Below, piece by piece: positions 13,301 to 37,429 of a stretch of 64,000 bases of DNA. A program made the translations under genes and the position numbers. Origin of the DNA: Euglena gracilis (taxonomy: Eukaryota; Euglenida; Euglenophyceae; Euglenales); assembly GCA_039621445.1 (NCBI GenBank), contig CP154954.1:31148012-31212011 (forward strand). Reading direction: 5' to 3'. The notes under the pieces were generated by a model. It did not search any database. It saw nothing but the letters and a program-made list of their open reading frames with translations, and had not been told where the DNA came from. Each line of letters opens with the position of its first letter. Position 1 is the stretch's first letter.

Positions 13301-14092
13301 GATTTCAAAGAATTGATCCAGCCGTGCTTTGAAATCTTTGGTATTCTCTATATGCAAAATGCTGGAACAGTGCGCGACACTACATTTTTTGAAACTGCCT
13401 CAACAAAATCAGGGGTTTTTCAACAAAATTGTGCCAGCATCTTCACCCTCAGCAAGCTCCCGAACCGAAAGTTTCTTAAATCCTTGTCTGTTTCGAGGAA
13501 GGAGGAGCCTCCCCCTCCCCCACGTTGTTGGGCTTCCCAGATATCCCTGCCCCTGTGGGTTAGTTGGGACTCAGCCATTCAATCGTTGGACTTTAAAAAA
13601 GCCAAACTTCTTGTCCAGCAGAAAAATTCAATTCTAAATGCAATATAAAAATAATAAATACAATATCAAAAATCTGTCTGTGCTGTTTAAAATGCTTTCA
13701 TTTAATTTTCCTGTTCTTTTATGCATTTTTAATTCTTAAAAAAAAAGCGGAAAACTTATAATTCATGGGGAAACGCTTCATCGTCGCATTGCTGCACACA
13801 GTGGTATGCAGTGCCCGACAATATGCACCAATCGAATCTCAGAAACAAACTTCACTGTGCAAAAAAAGACCTGTAAAAATATTCTCTCCTGTTTGAATCA
13901 GGACAAATTGTGCATTGCATAATGTGCATTTCTCACACCCCAGAGTGCATTTCGCCCGCCACACCTTGCACGCTGTCCCAGAAGGACTGCGGAATGCCGT
14001 CGCTGCTGTTACCGATGGAAGAGAGGCTCTTGGTCGGGGACGTGGCGTAAAATGCTCCATCTGTCCCATCTGGATATTGCAACCCCTTGGCC
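10371..14092 (-). CDS. Unrecognised gene, 3' part (four exons)
   Basis: Exons (5' to 3'): 14092-13965, 12564-12499, 10797-10716, 10413-10371. The chain is phase-consistent: enters in phase 2 after CTCTCTCTCAG, CAAG/GTGTGG (phase 1), CTCCCAG and GCCC/GTGCAG (phase 1), GGAAG and AACAG/GTGGGT (phase 2), then CCTCCTCAG to a TGA. The protein reads GLQYPDGTDGAFYATSPTKS, GIPQSFWDSVQ, MLRQDDVFEHESLSCPPAG, GLTVEHFASALDLSLEGPGG and ends RAWKNKRKQRRAIA. The Lys/Arg-rich end looks like a nuclear localisation signal. I cannot name the family. The start lies upstream of 14,092 and was not found; a 52-bp island at 14,430-14,485 is a candidate but its phase does not fit. Confidence 0.5.
10961..11324. repeat. 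Pentanucleotide satellite (GCATA and variants)
   Basis: More than 70 copies of a 5-bp unit, mixing GCATA, GCACA, GCATG and GCATT. It ends just before an 8-bp-TSD transposon at 11,344. Confidence 0.95.
11344..12016. mobile_element. hAT-like non-autonomous element, 8-bp target duplication
   Basis: Ends CAGGGCAGAACGGGAA and TTCCCGTTCTGCCCTG are inverted, flanked by ATCCCAGG at 11336-11343 and 12017-12024. CAG...CTG ends with 8-bp duplications are typical of hAT transposons. The 673-bp interior has a G-run/C-run palindrome near each end and a central hairpin of the GGCGCC type. No transposase frame. A second copy is at 56.8 kb. Confidence 0.85.
12850..13830. other. AT-rich gene-poor stretch with one open frame
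   Basis: Markedly richer in A and T than its surroundings. A 158-codon plus-strand frame (13,172-13,648) stays open, but its composition is skewed to Phe, Lys, Ile and Ser and I see no motif, so I treat it as chance or a decayed fragment. Confidence 0.3.
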
Positions 14093-14879
14093 CTGAGAGA
14101 GAGGGGAGGGAGGAGACATGAAAAGTGGTCTGTTTTGGAGACATGCTGCACCTTTGGACCCCAGCAACGCCGCCGAAACGGAAGAGTTGGAGGGGAGCTC
14201 GCATCCCCTTCCAGTTTTGGAATTTTTCATGTCTGGGGGGTTGTATTGGGGATCAAGAGACCTGGTTTCACAGCTGGTTTCCAGGGATTGAATGGCAAAA
14301 CTTGACCAGAGCATCAGATGACCACATGGGGTCCCTGCTGTCTTTTGCTTTTTCAGTCGGGTGCGAGATGGCGAGGAGGGAGGCTTTGCCTTGTGGCTTG
14401 CTTCGGCCACATTCCAAACAAGTATGATTCACCTGGGCATCTACCCAGACGTCATGCAATTGTTCGACGTGCTGACTAGCTGTGGGGGGGGGTCCCCTGC
14501 GGCTTTGATGTACCAGGCAAGATGTAACATCATACAACAATACAATGCTATATTGAGGCCTGCCACAGCAAGCACAAGGAACCCACACAAAACTGTAATT
14601 CTACTTTGTGCATTTTTGATTCAGAAAAAAACATACATAAAATGGTTAATGTTTGCCTTTCGTGGCTGGCCCTTTGGTTCGAGAAACTTTGGGCACAAGA
14701 AAATTTTAGAGAGCTTTGAAAATTATTTTTCCATCAAAGGCATCTGCCAGCAGAATGCTAATAATCGACAGATAAATTGTCATAGAACTTTGAAAAAATT
14801 GGAACCCCCCAAACCCCCCAAACCCCGTCAAAGATCGTGCAAACCCCCAATAAATGTGCAGCATAAGGTGTGTCCGACC

Positions 14880-15178
14880 GCACCCCCTGGGGAGGGGGGG
14901 GGGGTGACTGACTGGTTTTTGACCGCAGACCCTCCCCAAGGGGGTGGGGTCGGCCAAAATGGCCGAAAGTGGCCACCCTGCGACGAATGCACTGGATTTT
15001 TTTTTTGGATTTTTTTTCCAAGATCCTTTGATTTTTGGGCATTTTTGACCCAGTGGCCAGAGTGACCGATCCCCCAGGGGAGGGTGGGAAGTGGGTGACT
15101 GGTTTTGAAAAGTGACTGACTGGTTTTTTGAAAGTGGAAAGTGACCCCCTCCCCCCGGGGGTCAGCAAGCAATGGTAT
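14880..15178. mobile_element. Degraded reverse copy of the CAATTGCTTA element
   Basis: Shares GTGACTGACTGGTTTTT modules and a GGGGTCAGCAAGCAATGGTAT end with the elements at 22.5 and 55.8 kb, but in reverse orientation. The far end is eroded and no target duplication is visible. Confidence 0.5.
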
Positions 15179-15265
15179 GGCTTGGATACTGCGCACAATT
15201 ATGGTGCTAATGGTTTGATCCAAACGAATGTGCAACCGCCAAACCGCCGAAATGAGGTCCCTACC

Positions 15266-17061
15266 AGGCACCTATAGTCAAGCCCAAAAATTTCCTCATT
15301 TTAGGCCATTTTAGGCCATTTTAGGCCATTTTAGGCCATTTAAGGCCATTTTAGGCCATTTTAAGGTATAGGTGGGGGTTCTGAAAATCATATTTTTTCG
15401 TTATTATTGTCCCGAAAACTGTATCATAACGTGTGCAAACCTTCTCTTATTCAGTTATAACAAATGTACATCCAAAAAAGCATGCAAAATTCATGAACAC
15501 TGGATCAAAACCATGGGAAGCTCAACAAATCTTAATTCATTCCCATTACAGGAATTCTGAACAGCAAGAATTTATGGGAGTGAAAATTTTCAAGAAAAAA
15601 AAAACGTTAAAAATTTTATTTGCGCCACCAAAAAAGCGCTGTTTTTTTGTATTTTGTTAAATCTACACCATTTTGCGGAATATCGCAACAAGAAATCACT
15701 TTTTCGAAAGATGATGCTGTTGCCTGGTGAAATTCAATTTGATTTTGGCATTGTTTTAGCCATTTGGGAGAGGGTGGCAGAGATCAAAAGGCAAAGCTGA
15801 GATCAATTCCTCTTCTCCATGTTTGTTTTCCCCTTTGGGGAAACTTAATACTGAAAAGAAAACCCTCTGAACAAGTTATAAATAGGAGAGAATAATACAC
15901 TAACCACACCCAAACACCATAATATATATCGTTTGATATAACCAATTCGTAAAAAAAATTTTTTTAACATTATTATTATCTTTATAATAAAAACATTATT
16001 ATTATCTTTCACAAAAAAAATCGTAGTACCAAATCATAGTATCATCATAGTCAGCACCATTTATAAAAAAATTGTTGTTTATCATTCATTTCTTTATGAT
16101 GATAAATATTTAAAGAATAATTATTAAGATCCATAATATAAACAAAAAATGTACTCCCAAAACAATAAAAGGTGAAATATGTGAACCTAATCCTGTACCT
16201 ATTTACCAATAAAAGATTTCATATTCTGTCATATTTTATTTTTTTCATGTTCAATTTTATCGTATTCATATATTTTATTATACTCAATTTTATTAATAAT
16301 ATGATTTAACGTGGTCATAATAATAATTATTAACAATTACATATTATACCAATACTATTTTTACTTAATATATATTAATCAATTTCAATTTCTACACATC
16401 ATTATATGTCAACTTCTATATTATATATATGTATATAATTTAAACTAAAATTGTATAAAAACATGTGTTTTTTGTATTATTAAATATTACATTGAAAATT
16501 GATAATAATAAAATATATAAAATATATAGATAAATATATAAATATAAATATAGAAAATATATATTAATAAAATTGATAATAATAATAATTACGCTTTTTT
16601 CTGTCTTTTCCCCCGTGCTTCAAAACTTGCACTGTTTCATTATTTGTGAAACAGACATCGTTCCATACCGAAAAAAGATGGGAGTAAGAAAAAATACTTC
16701 TGTCCAAACCTTCAAAATTCAGCTACCAAAAGGTTGGGGACTGTGGATTTGGGGACTGATGCTATTATTAGTTGGGACAAAAAAATGGGCCTTGTGGGGC
16801 TGTACTCCTCTACCAAATCCACTGTTCGCCGTCCACATTGACAAAAGACACCGAAAGTCATTGCCTGAATGGCTTCAGTTGTTCAAAAAAAATTATTGTG
16901 CAACAGAATTTTTCCCATTTTAGGCCATTTTAGGCCATTTAGGCCATTTTAGGCCATTTTAGGCCATTTTAGGGACCCCCACCTATAGGGGGTCAAAAAG
17001 TCATTTTAGGCCATTTTAGGCCATTTTAGGCCATTTTAGGCCATTTTAGCTATAGGTGCCT
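15266..17061. mobile_element. 1.8-kb AT-rich TIR element, 10-bp target duplication
   Basis: Ends AGGCACCTATAG and CTATAGGTGCCT are inverted, flanked by identical GGTCCCTACC at 15256-15265 and 17062-17071. Tandem ATTTTAGGCC decamers lie just inside both ends (15,297-15,365 and 16,915-17,047). The interior is strongly AT-rich. Frames up to 116 codons exist (for example 16,573-16,923), but I recognise no transposase. Confidence 0.85.
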
Positions 17062-17586
17062 GGTCCCTACCGAGTGACCCCTAAAAATGGCCAAAAAAAA
17101 GTCTTTAAAAAACTCCTCTCATCTTTTTGACAACTCACCAAACCAAACCTTCCAACAACCAACCGCTCCCCCCCCCCACCCACCCATCACAAACCCTCCT
17201 CCAAAGACGACGCCTCCCCCAAAAAATTATACCCAGGCTGACTTCTTTACACAGTTGCCAGCACTTTGCGCTGCCAGGGTCTTAAAATTGTTATTTTAAG
17301 ACCAAAAAGAGGATGTCTTAAAATTGGTATTTATTTTTTACATTTTTGCTAATTCTGGATAAAAGAATGAATGAAAATTTGAACAAACCATGAACAAACC
17401 AACAAATCATAATTCTGCACATACTATGACAAAGAAAGGAAATTGCAATGATGCAACAAAGCAAAGCAACATTCAACAATGCAAAGCAAAGCACATTAAA
17501 ATTGTGGGGAAAAACAGCAGCAAATTGTAAAACAAACCATCGCAGTCGCCTGCCCCTCATAGCCTCTCCCTCATGCAAAAAAATGA

Positions 17587-31098
<13,512 letters not shown>

Positions 31099-31843
31099 GA
31101 CGGCGGGAAGCGAGAGAAGTAAGCGCCTGGGAAGGGGGCAAAGGGAAGACCGTGGCGGAACGCGAAGGTGAGATAGTGCGGGTGCTAAGTGCCTGTGGGG
31201 GTCCCCTAAAAAAGGTTGTTGCAGTCACAACACCACCTTGAGCCCCCTGTTGGGAGTATTGTCTCCACGTCCGCAATTGGACATTCCCCGAATCACAAAT
31301 TCGGGTTGTTTCCAATTCACCCAAGTTGCAATTGGCGGGCCTGTTTGATCATACGTGACAATCTGATCAAGGGAATTGCTCCTGATTGGGGCTCATAGGC
31401 ACCTGAAATATTCCCACACTTCAAGTTCACTCAATGAATCCGGGGGAGAGGGGGGGCTGGAAAATTTACTCTGGTACTGTACATAATTGAAAATAAAGCA
31501 AATACAAAACTACTGATATGTTTCCGAGGCTTCAAATGGCATCAAAACACTGCATGCTTTGCCCAACGGGAATTCCACCACAAATGGGTATCCTGGTTGA
31601 ATTCTAATTCTCAGATGTATGGGATGATTAGAGCTTCATTTGCAATGCATTGGGACATTTAAAATCATTCAATTAAATAGTCACACAAGTCTTTGTCTTA
31701 GGTGGCGCTAATTGCCCAACCAATTTCTGCGTTTTTTGACGTTTTTTGGGGGGCTGTTTTGAAACCCCCCTAAAAGGGCACAAAATTTTGGCTTGAGAAG
31801 GGCGTGTGGCGGCTTTGGACCAAAATTTTTTGAAAGTGGTTTT

Positions 31844-34800
31844 GCGCGGGTTTCCGCCCAAAATGATTTACGATTGTGTGTGAACTGTGTGAGTTGGGGG
31901 TGTACTAGACATGTTTGATATGGCTCAAAAAACAATGACTTTGAATGGGTGTGACGTGGGGCTGTGTCTTCATGGTTTATGCTAATAACAGTATTTGAGA
32001 AACAAATGAATATTGCAAGCGTACGCGGATAACCGCGTAAAACGAAACAAGAGGTGACAGACGACAGAGTTAAATGTTTGGGTGGATAACTGCGTAGAAT
32101 AAACTTGTACGCGGATTTCCGTCTACAACTGAAAACAAAGTATGGTACACGGATTACCGCCTACCATAACACAAACAGTTGATGACTGGTAGGAGGGAAT
32201 CCGCCTGCTGTGTGCGACTATGTGGTGAGTGTATGGCGACTTGATGTAGGCGGGAATCCGTCTGGATTGAATAAGAAACAATGGTGGTGCCCTGGTGTTG
32301 TTGCTCTCACCCCCCCCTGTGTCGAGACTGGCATAGGCCAGGTGCCATTGCCTGCTGGGGTCTCTGGAATGGGGGACAGTAACGAAAGTAGCGGAGAACT
32401 CCCTGACGACGTGGGCAGGTGCCACACAATGATATCCTGCCTTCGCCAACGCACTTGAATAGAAAAAGGTTCCTGTCTAAAACGGCCCAAAAAAATAGAA
32501 CAAGTAACTGATTTATGAAACTCTGCACTCGCAGCATCCAGTATGAGCCAAAATCCACAAAGTCTTTCCACCCAATAACAATTTTGTTTCAGGCGGTTAA
32601 CCGCCTGACCATTTCCACATTAATTTAAAAACACTATTGAGGAGTTGGCATGGGGTTAGGTGGGGACCAAGAGACGACGTAGGCGGTTATCCGCTTAAAA
32701 GAAAATACAGAGCGCCCGCTCAGGAGGCCAACAGATGACTTGTCACGCTTGAGCACTGAGGCCTGGTCTCCTTTTATGAATTCGGATGGAAACGGGGTGT
32801 GCACAGACACAACTTATGAGATGGAGGGGGGGGCATACCAGTTGTGAGGTCAGAGAATTCAGGAGGGAAAACGCCTGGCCGGGTTAAGGGTGGGCAGAAA
32901 AAGCAAAGCATTTGTGGACGATGGGATGGGGGTGGAAGATGGAAACCACCCTAGAAATAAACTGTGCTGGTTTGTTTGCAAAATTTTGCAACCCTACTTG
33001 TGACACCAGTCACAGGCGTGAACCTTTGCGGAGTACACGGACGACAGAAATTGTTGCCAGGCTGCCAGGCAGTTTGCAACTGAATGGTGCCTGGCATGTT
33101 GTCGTGAGTTTGAGGGGTGGAGGATTATGGAAACCAGGGATAGGAGTTTGTACCAGCAGGGTTTGACCAAACGAGGAGAGACGGCCAGCCCTTAAACTTG
33201 GGCACTCAGAGCAGGGGTGGTTTCCAAAAAGACCGGACACACTTGTGCTGAGAGTGGTTACATGGATGGAAGCCAAATGCATCGGGTCAAACATCGACCC
33301 GGCGTTGGTTGAGAACGACAACCTTCTGGTTTGCCCCCTCCCACACGGCTTCTGACGGTGGAGACCACCGTTGCCTCCTCTGGAGGCATGTTGCCAACCC
33401 CAAAGGAAGAAGAGCCAGAAAAAAGAGGTGGTTTGGGCATTTTGTCTGGATTTAAGCAAAAACTGCAACTTTTCAAAGAAAAAATGAAAAAAAATTCTTT
33501 CAAAAAACAATTAAAAAGGCCTTGACTTTTTCAGAACTTGGGAGACTCCTTCCCAAAACCCCCCCCATTCTTTCGATTGCTGTCACCAGCTGATGAAACA
33601 GGCGTCCAGATCTTGAATCACTTCTTCGTCAGCCTTCCCCAAACCCTGATTTTGGGCCACCAAAACCGTTGGGTTCCAAGTGGAGGCCCTGGGAGATGCC
33701 TTTGTTCCTCCTGAGAAATCAACCTTATGTTTTTGGCTGTTTTTCGGGAGAATAATAAAATATCACCTCTGCTACAGCTCACCCGGCCTGGCAACTGACA
33801 CATGCGTTCCACTGCTGTCCCTGCAGACGACCCCTTCACCACTGGCCAGGGGGAAAATTACCGCCTCCTCGTCGGAGAGGAGGGTGTCCACCTCCTGCTC
33901 AAATGCCAGGCGGGTTTCCGCCTGCTCGGGTGCTTGCTGTCCCGGCGCAGCAGCCACAGCTCCCCTTCAACCTGTCCCGCCCAACTTTCAAACATTGTGC
34001 CGCCGACAACGACCACCGACACCGACACTTCGGGACACCGAAACATCACAAACACAACCCATCAAGACAGCAACAAGCTCCACGCAGGTTTCCGCCCAAA
34101 CCACATCTGGGCGGAAACCCGCACAAAATAAAAGCGGAGTAGGCGGATAACTGCCCACTGCCGTCGTTCAATAACGCCTCAAAGTCCTCCTCCCTCTCCC
34201 ACAAACTTGTTCATTAACAACTTCACGCGATGAACGACTTCTGGAGGTTTCAGCGCATTCCCACGTGTCATCCACAAACACGAACTGTTCTCATTCTCAA
34301 ACCCTTCTGCGCGGGTTTCCACCTAAAAGATCCCCAGCTCACCCACATCATTCATATGCCGTGCGTGCTGCATCCCCACCCCGACACAGCACCATCCACC
34401 AAACAAAAAAAAAACTCCAACACAACATGCCCACTCATTCTAGTCAGCTGTGCGTGAAGCTTTCTAACGTTTCATGCATTCATGTGCACGGAGATCCGCC
34501 TGCAAACGGCCTTACAAAAACTTCCAAAAAAAAGTTGCGTTCTGTTTCCACACCGCCTCAAACAAAATCTTTGAGTATCTCTCAGTGGGGGTTGAAAGGT
34601 GGGGGAAAATGTTCAGTTTTGCGTGGCCCAGGTGTGTCATCAGGAGGGAGCTTGTGTGCGGACAAATTAAGGACACCACGCACTCAAACCGCATCTCATT
34701 TCAGTTCACCTTGGCCACAAGTTTCTCAAAGTTCTTGAACTTGTGATGGCTAGAATGGTGTTGAAGCCTTTCCCAACCCCTCTGTTCTGGATGGCAGCAC

Positions 34801-35529
34801 AGGCAACCAGGCCCCTCTCCCTCCCGTGCCTTCCTGACCCAACTGTCATCCCGCGCTGCTAAATGATACATCGTGGTGCACAGCCCAGGAGGAGGGGGAT
34901 GCTGGGGGGCTTGTAAACCAACCAGGACACCCGGGGCAAGCACACACAGCGCACACCTTTGTTGCGCTGTGTTGCTTTGTTGCGGAATCAGCACTGCTTT
35001 ACGCGGTAAACCGCCTAACCTCAGTTTTAACATTATTCCCAGTCCAGTCCCCTCCATAAGGGTAGATATCTTCATCACAAAAACAAATTTTGCGCGGTTT
35101 ACCGCCTAACACGTCCCTTTCAGAAATTATAGCATCTTTTGGGCAGTGCTGTCTGTTCACCTCCCTAATCACTGGACCTCGGGACTCACGAGATGTTCAA
35201 AAATAGGCGGGTTGCTTAGGCGGTTGCCTCTTCTTCACCTGCCACACCGTGTCACCCCCCTCCAGAGGGGTTCCGGCAGCATCGCCAAACAACCGGGGCT
35301 CCAGTGGCCAGGTGTTCTCCCACTGTTCTCTGTTTTTCAAAATTTCAGGGCGTTCCAGGGGGGTGTTTTTGAAAACCCCCCTAAAATGATCATAAATTTT
35401 CAAAATCGCCACATTGTCAAAATGCTTAAAATGGACCCAGAACGACCCAAATTTTTGTGCTGGTGTCACCCTCTCAAAAGTTTAACCTCAAACAGGTAAC
35501 AGGTGGGGTATCGTAAGCGGAAACCCGCG
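31844..35529. repeat. Field of about 18 dispersed 18-bp palindromes
   Basis: The consensus is TAGGCGG-NNNN-CCGCCTA, with centres TTAA, TTAT, ATAA, TAAA or TTTA. Clear copies: 32022-32039, 32108-32125, 32146-32163, 32190-32207, 32247-32264, 32590-32607 (a perfect palindrome), 32680-32697, 33907-33924, 34140-34157, 35000-35017, 35091-35108. Weaker copies: 31844-31860, 32080-32097, 32860-32877, 34084-34098, 34109-34123, 34309-34325, 35514-35529. Confidence 0.75.
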
Positions 35530-36065
35530 CACCTCAAACGCACAGAAATTTGAAAAAAATGGGCAATTCGCGCAGCCTAAGTTTGTATGTAATTCCAACT
35601 TTGCCATTCACCACTTCAACGCTCTCCTTTTTTCCCTGTTACCTCCCCCTGTCATAGCACCGGAAAATATCGACATATTGCACCGAGGGGTGCTTAGACA
35701 AGGGGGAGAATACAACGACTCAAAAAAAAAACAGCGCTCCACCTGAAAAAAAAATTCCTTCCATTTTTGTCAATTGCTCAACTTTGAGGCATTTTGGGTG
35801 TATAAAGTCCACAACATCTCACCAATTAACCTTCGTGAATAAAAATCTTCATAAAAATCTGATAAAAATACATCAGAAAAACTTGCATTCAGGGAGTGGC
35901 CTTTAAAAAGATTGTCAAGCACCGGGGAAAGGGGGGACTGGGATACTCCAGTACTTAGACAAGGAAAAGATTTCTTTCAGGGGAATATTTTAGGTCGATA
36001 ACCCTCTGGTAGTTTGCGCCTAAAGAACCTGAAGCACCAAGAAACTTGGGTGAAAAACTAGAATG

Positions 36066-36231
<166 letters not shown>

Positions 36232-36483
36232 GCAGAGAACTTCTTTGGGCTGGATAGCGCAAATATCTATGGTACAGGAACGGTGGATTTCCCGGAGTCA
36301 CCCCCCTCAACTGCCTGAGTGGCGCCAGACAGGCAGGCGATGCACCAACAAGACACAGCCCGCAATCGGACAAATCTACAACCGGTTAAACAAACGCAGG
36401 GGAGGCGTCTTTTGCAGAGTGCAGTTGCGGCGGGCAAGCGTTCGGGACAAAAGGAGGTTGCTTCGCCACCAACACCCACCCCA

Positions 36484-37429
36484 TCACGCCTCGGCCGCCA
36501 TGTCCTCCTCCTCCGGCCCGTCCTCCTCGCTGTCCTCCATGTCCCACAGCAACACCATTCCCGGCTGGGCGGTCGCCACACGGACGACAGCCCCCTACCC
36601 GCTGTCCATGTGGCCTCAACTGTTTGAATTGGCCAACACTTGATCGACGCAGGGGGGCTTTTTGAAACTAGGGGGAGGGGTCCCCACCCACCCACCGAGG
36701 GGTGTCCCCCACCCCCGGGGGAGAGGTGGGGTCTGGGGTACCCACATTTTGAGGGTCAGTTTTGGGTAAAAAAAAGCGCCGAAAAAAAGGAAAGACTGGC
36801 CAAATCCCCACCTTTCCAGGGAACCACAAGGCCCTTAGGGTACCCCAGGGGGGTCTGACAGACCCACCCACCCTACACCCTCGACCCCTGGGTGTCCAAC
36901 CTTTAAAAAAAAAACCCTGGGGGGATTGGTAACATAAGGCTTGGGGGAAATTGGGGGGAATTGCGATTGCAGAAAAAAAACCCGCAGGAAAAATCATACA
37001 CATTTCTGCTGGAGGGATTGCTGGAGGGAGAAAACTCGCCTTGAATTTCTTTCATTTTGCAATGTTGGAGGATATGTTGAGCCGTCATTCACACCTTTCC
37101 AAGCTGATTCCAGAATATAAAAAATTGTTGTCCAAAAAAAGGAACAGAATTCTGCCAAAATGTTGGGTCTCAGGAGAAAATCTGGGCAAATGCCAAAATT
37201 TTTCTAAGTCAAAATTCCAGCAGCACTCTTAACCCCCCCCAGCATTTATGCATTTTAATCCAATTCCTGGGAAAAAATCCAGTCCATCCAAACCCCTGGT
37301 GGGACCTTGGTGGGGGGGGGGGGCGTTCCAGCCTGAAACAACGAAAGAAGAAGCCCGATGGCAGCGGCGGGGAGGGGGCTGCGCAGGCGGTGCCCCGCTT
37401 CCCGGAGCAGCCCAGCAGCGGGGCGTGCT
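36484..37429 (-). CDS. APC4: APC4 last two exons: C-terminal strands and acidic tail
   Basis: Exon 37429-37382 ([16 protein letters not shown]) follows a strong pyrimidine tract ending CCCCCCAG and leaves at a GC donor, GCA/GCCCCC. Exon 36594-36484 starts after GGGTAG, reads [20 protein letters not shown], then a Glu/Asp-rich tail and TGA. A final beta strand ending in D-M-E plus an acidic tail is how APC4 proteins end. Confidence 0.7.

Noticed and set aside
13172-13648. 158-codon plus-strand frame
   Set aside because: AT-rich surroundings, biased composition and no motif; length alone is not convincing in this background.
14268-14588. NHTCLECGRSKPQ, resembling the start of an ArfGAP zinc finger
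   Set aside because: The second cysteine pair is absent and the sequence begins at a good splice donor (CCAG/GTGAAT), so it is more likely intron.
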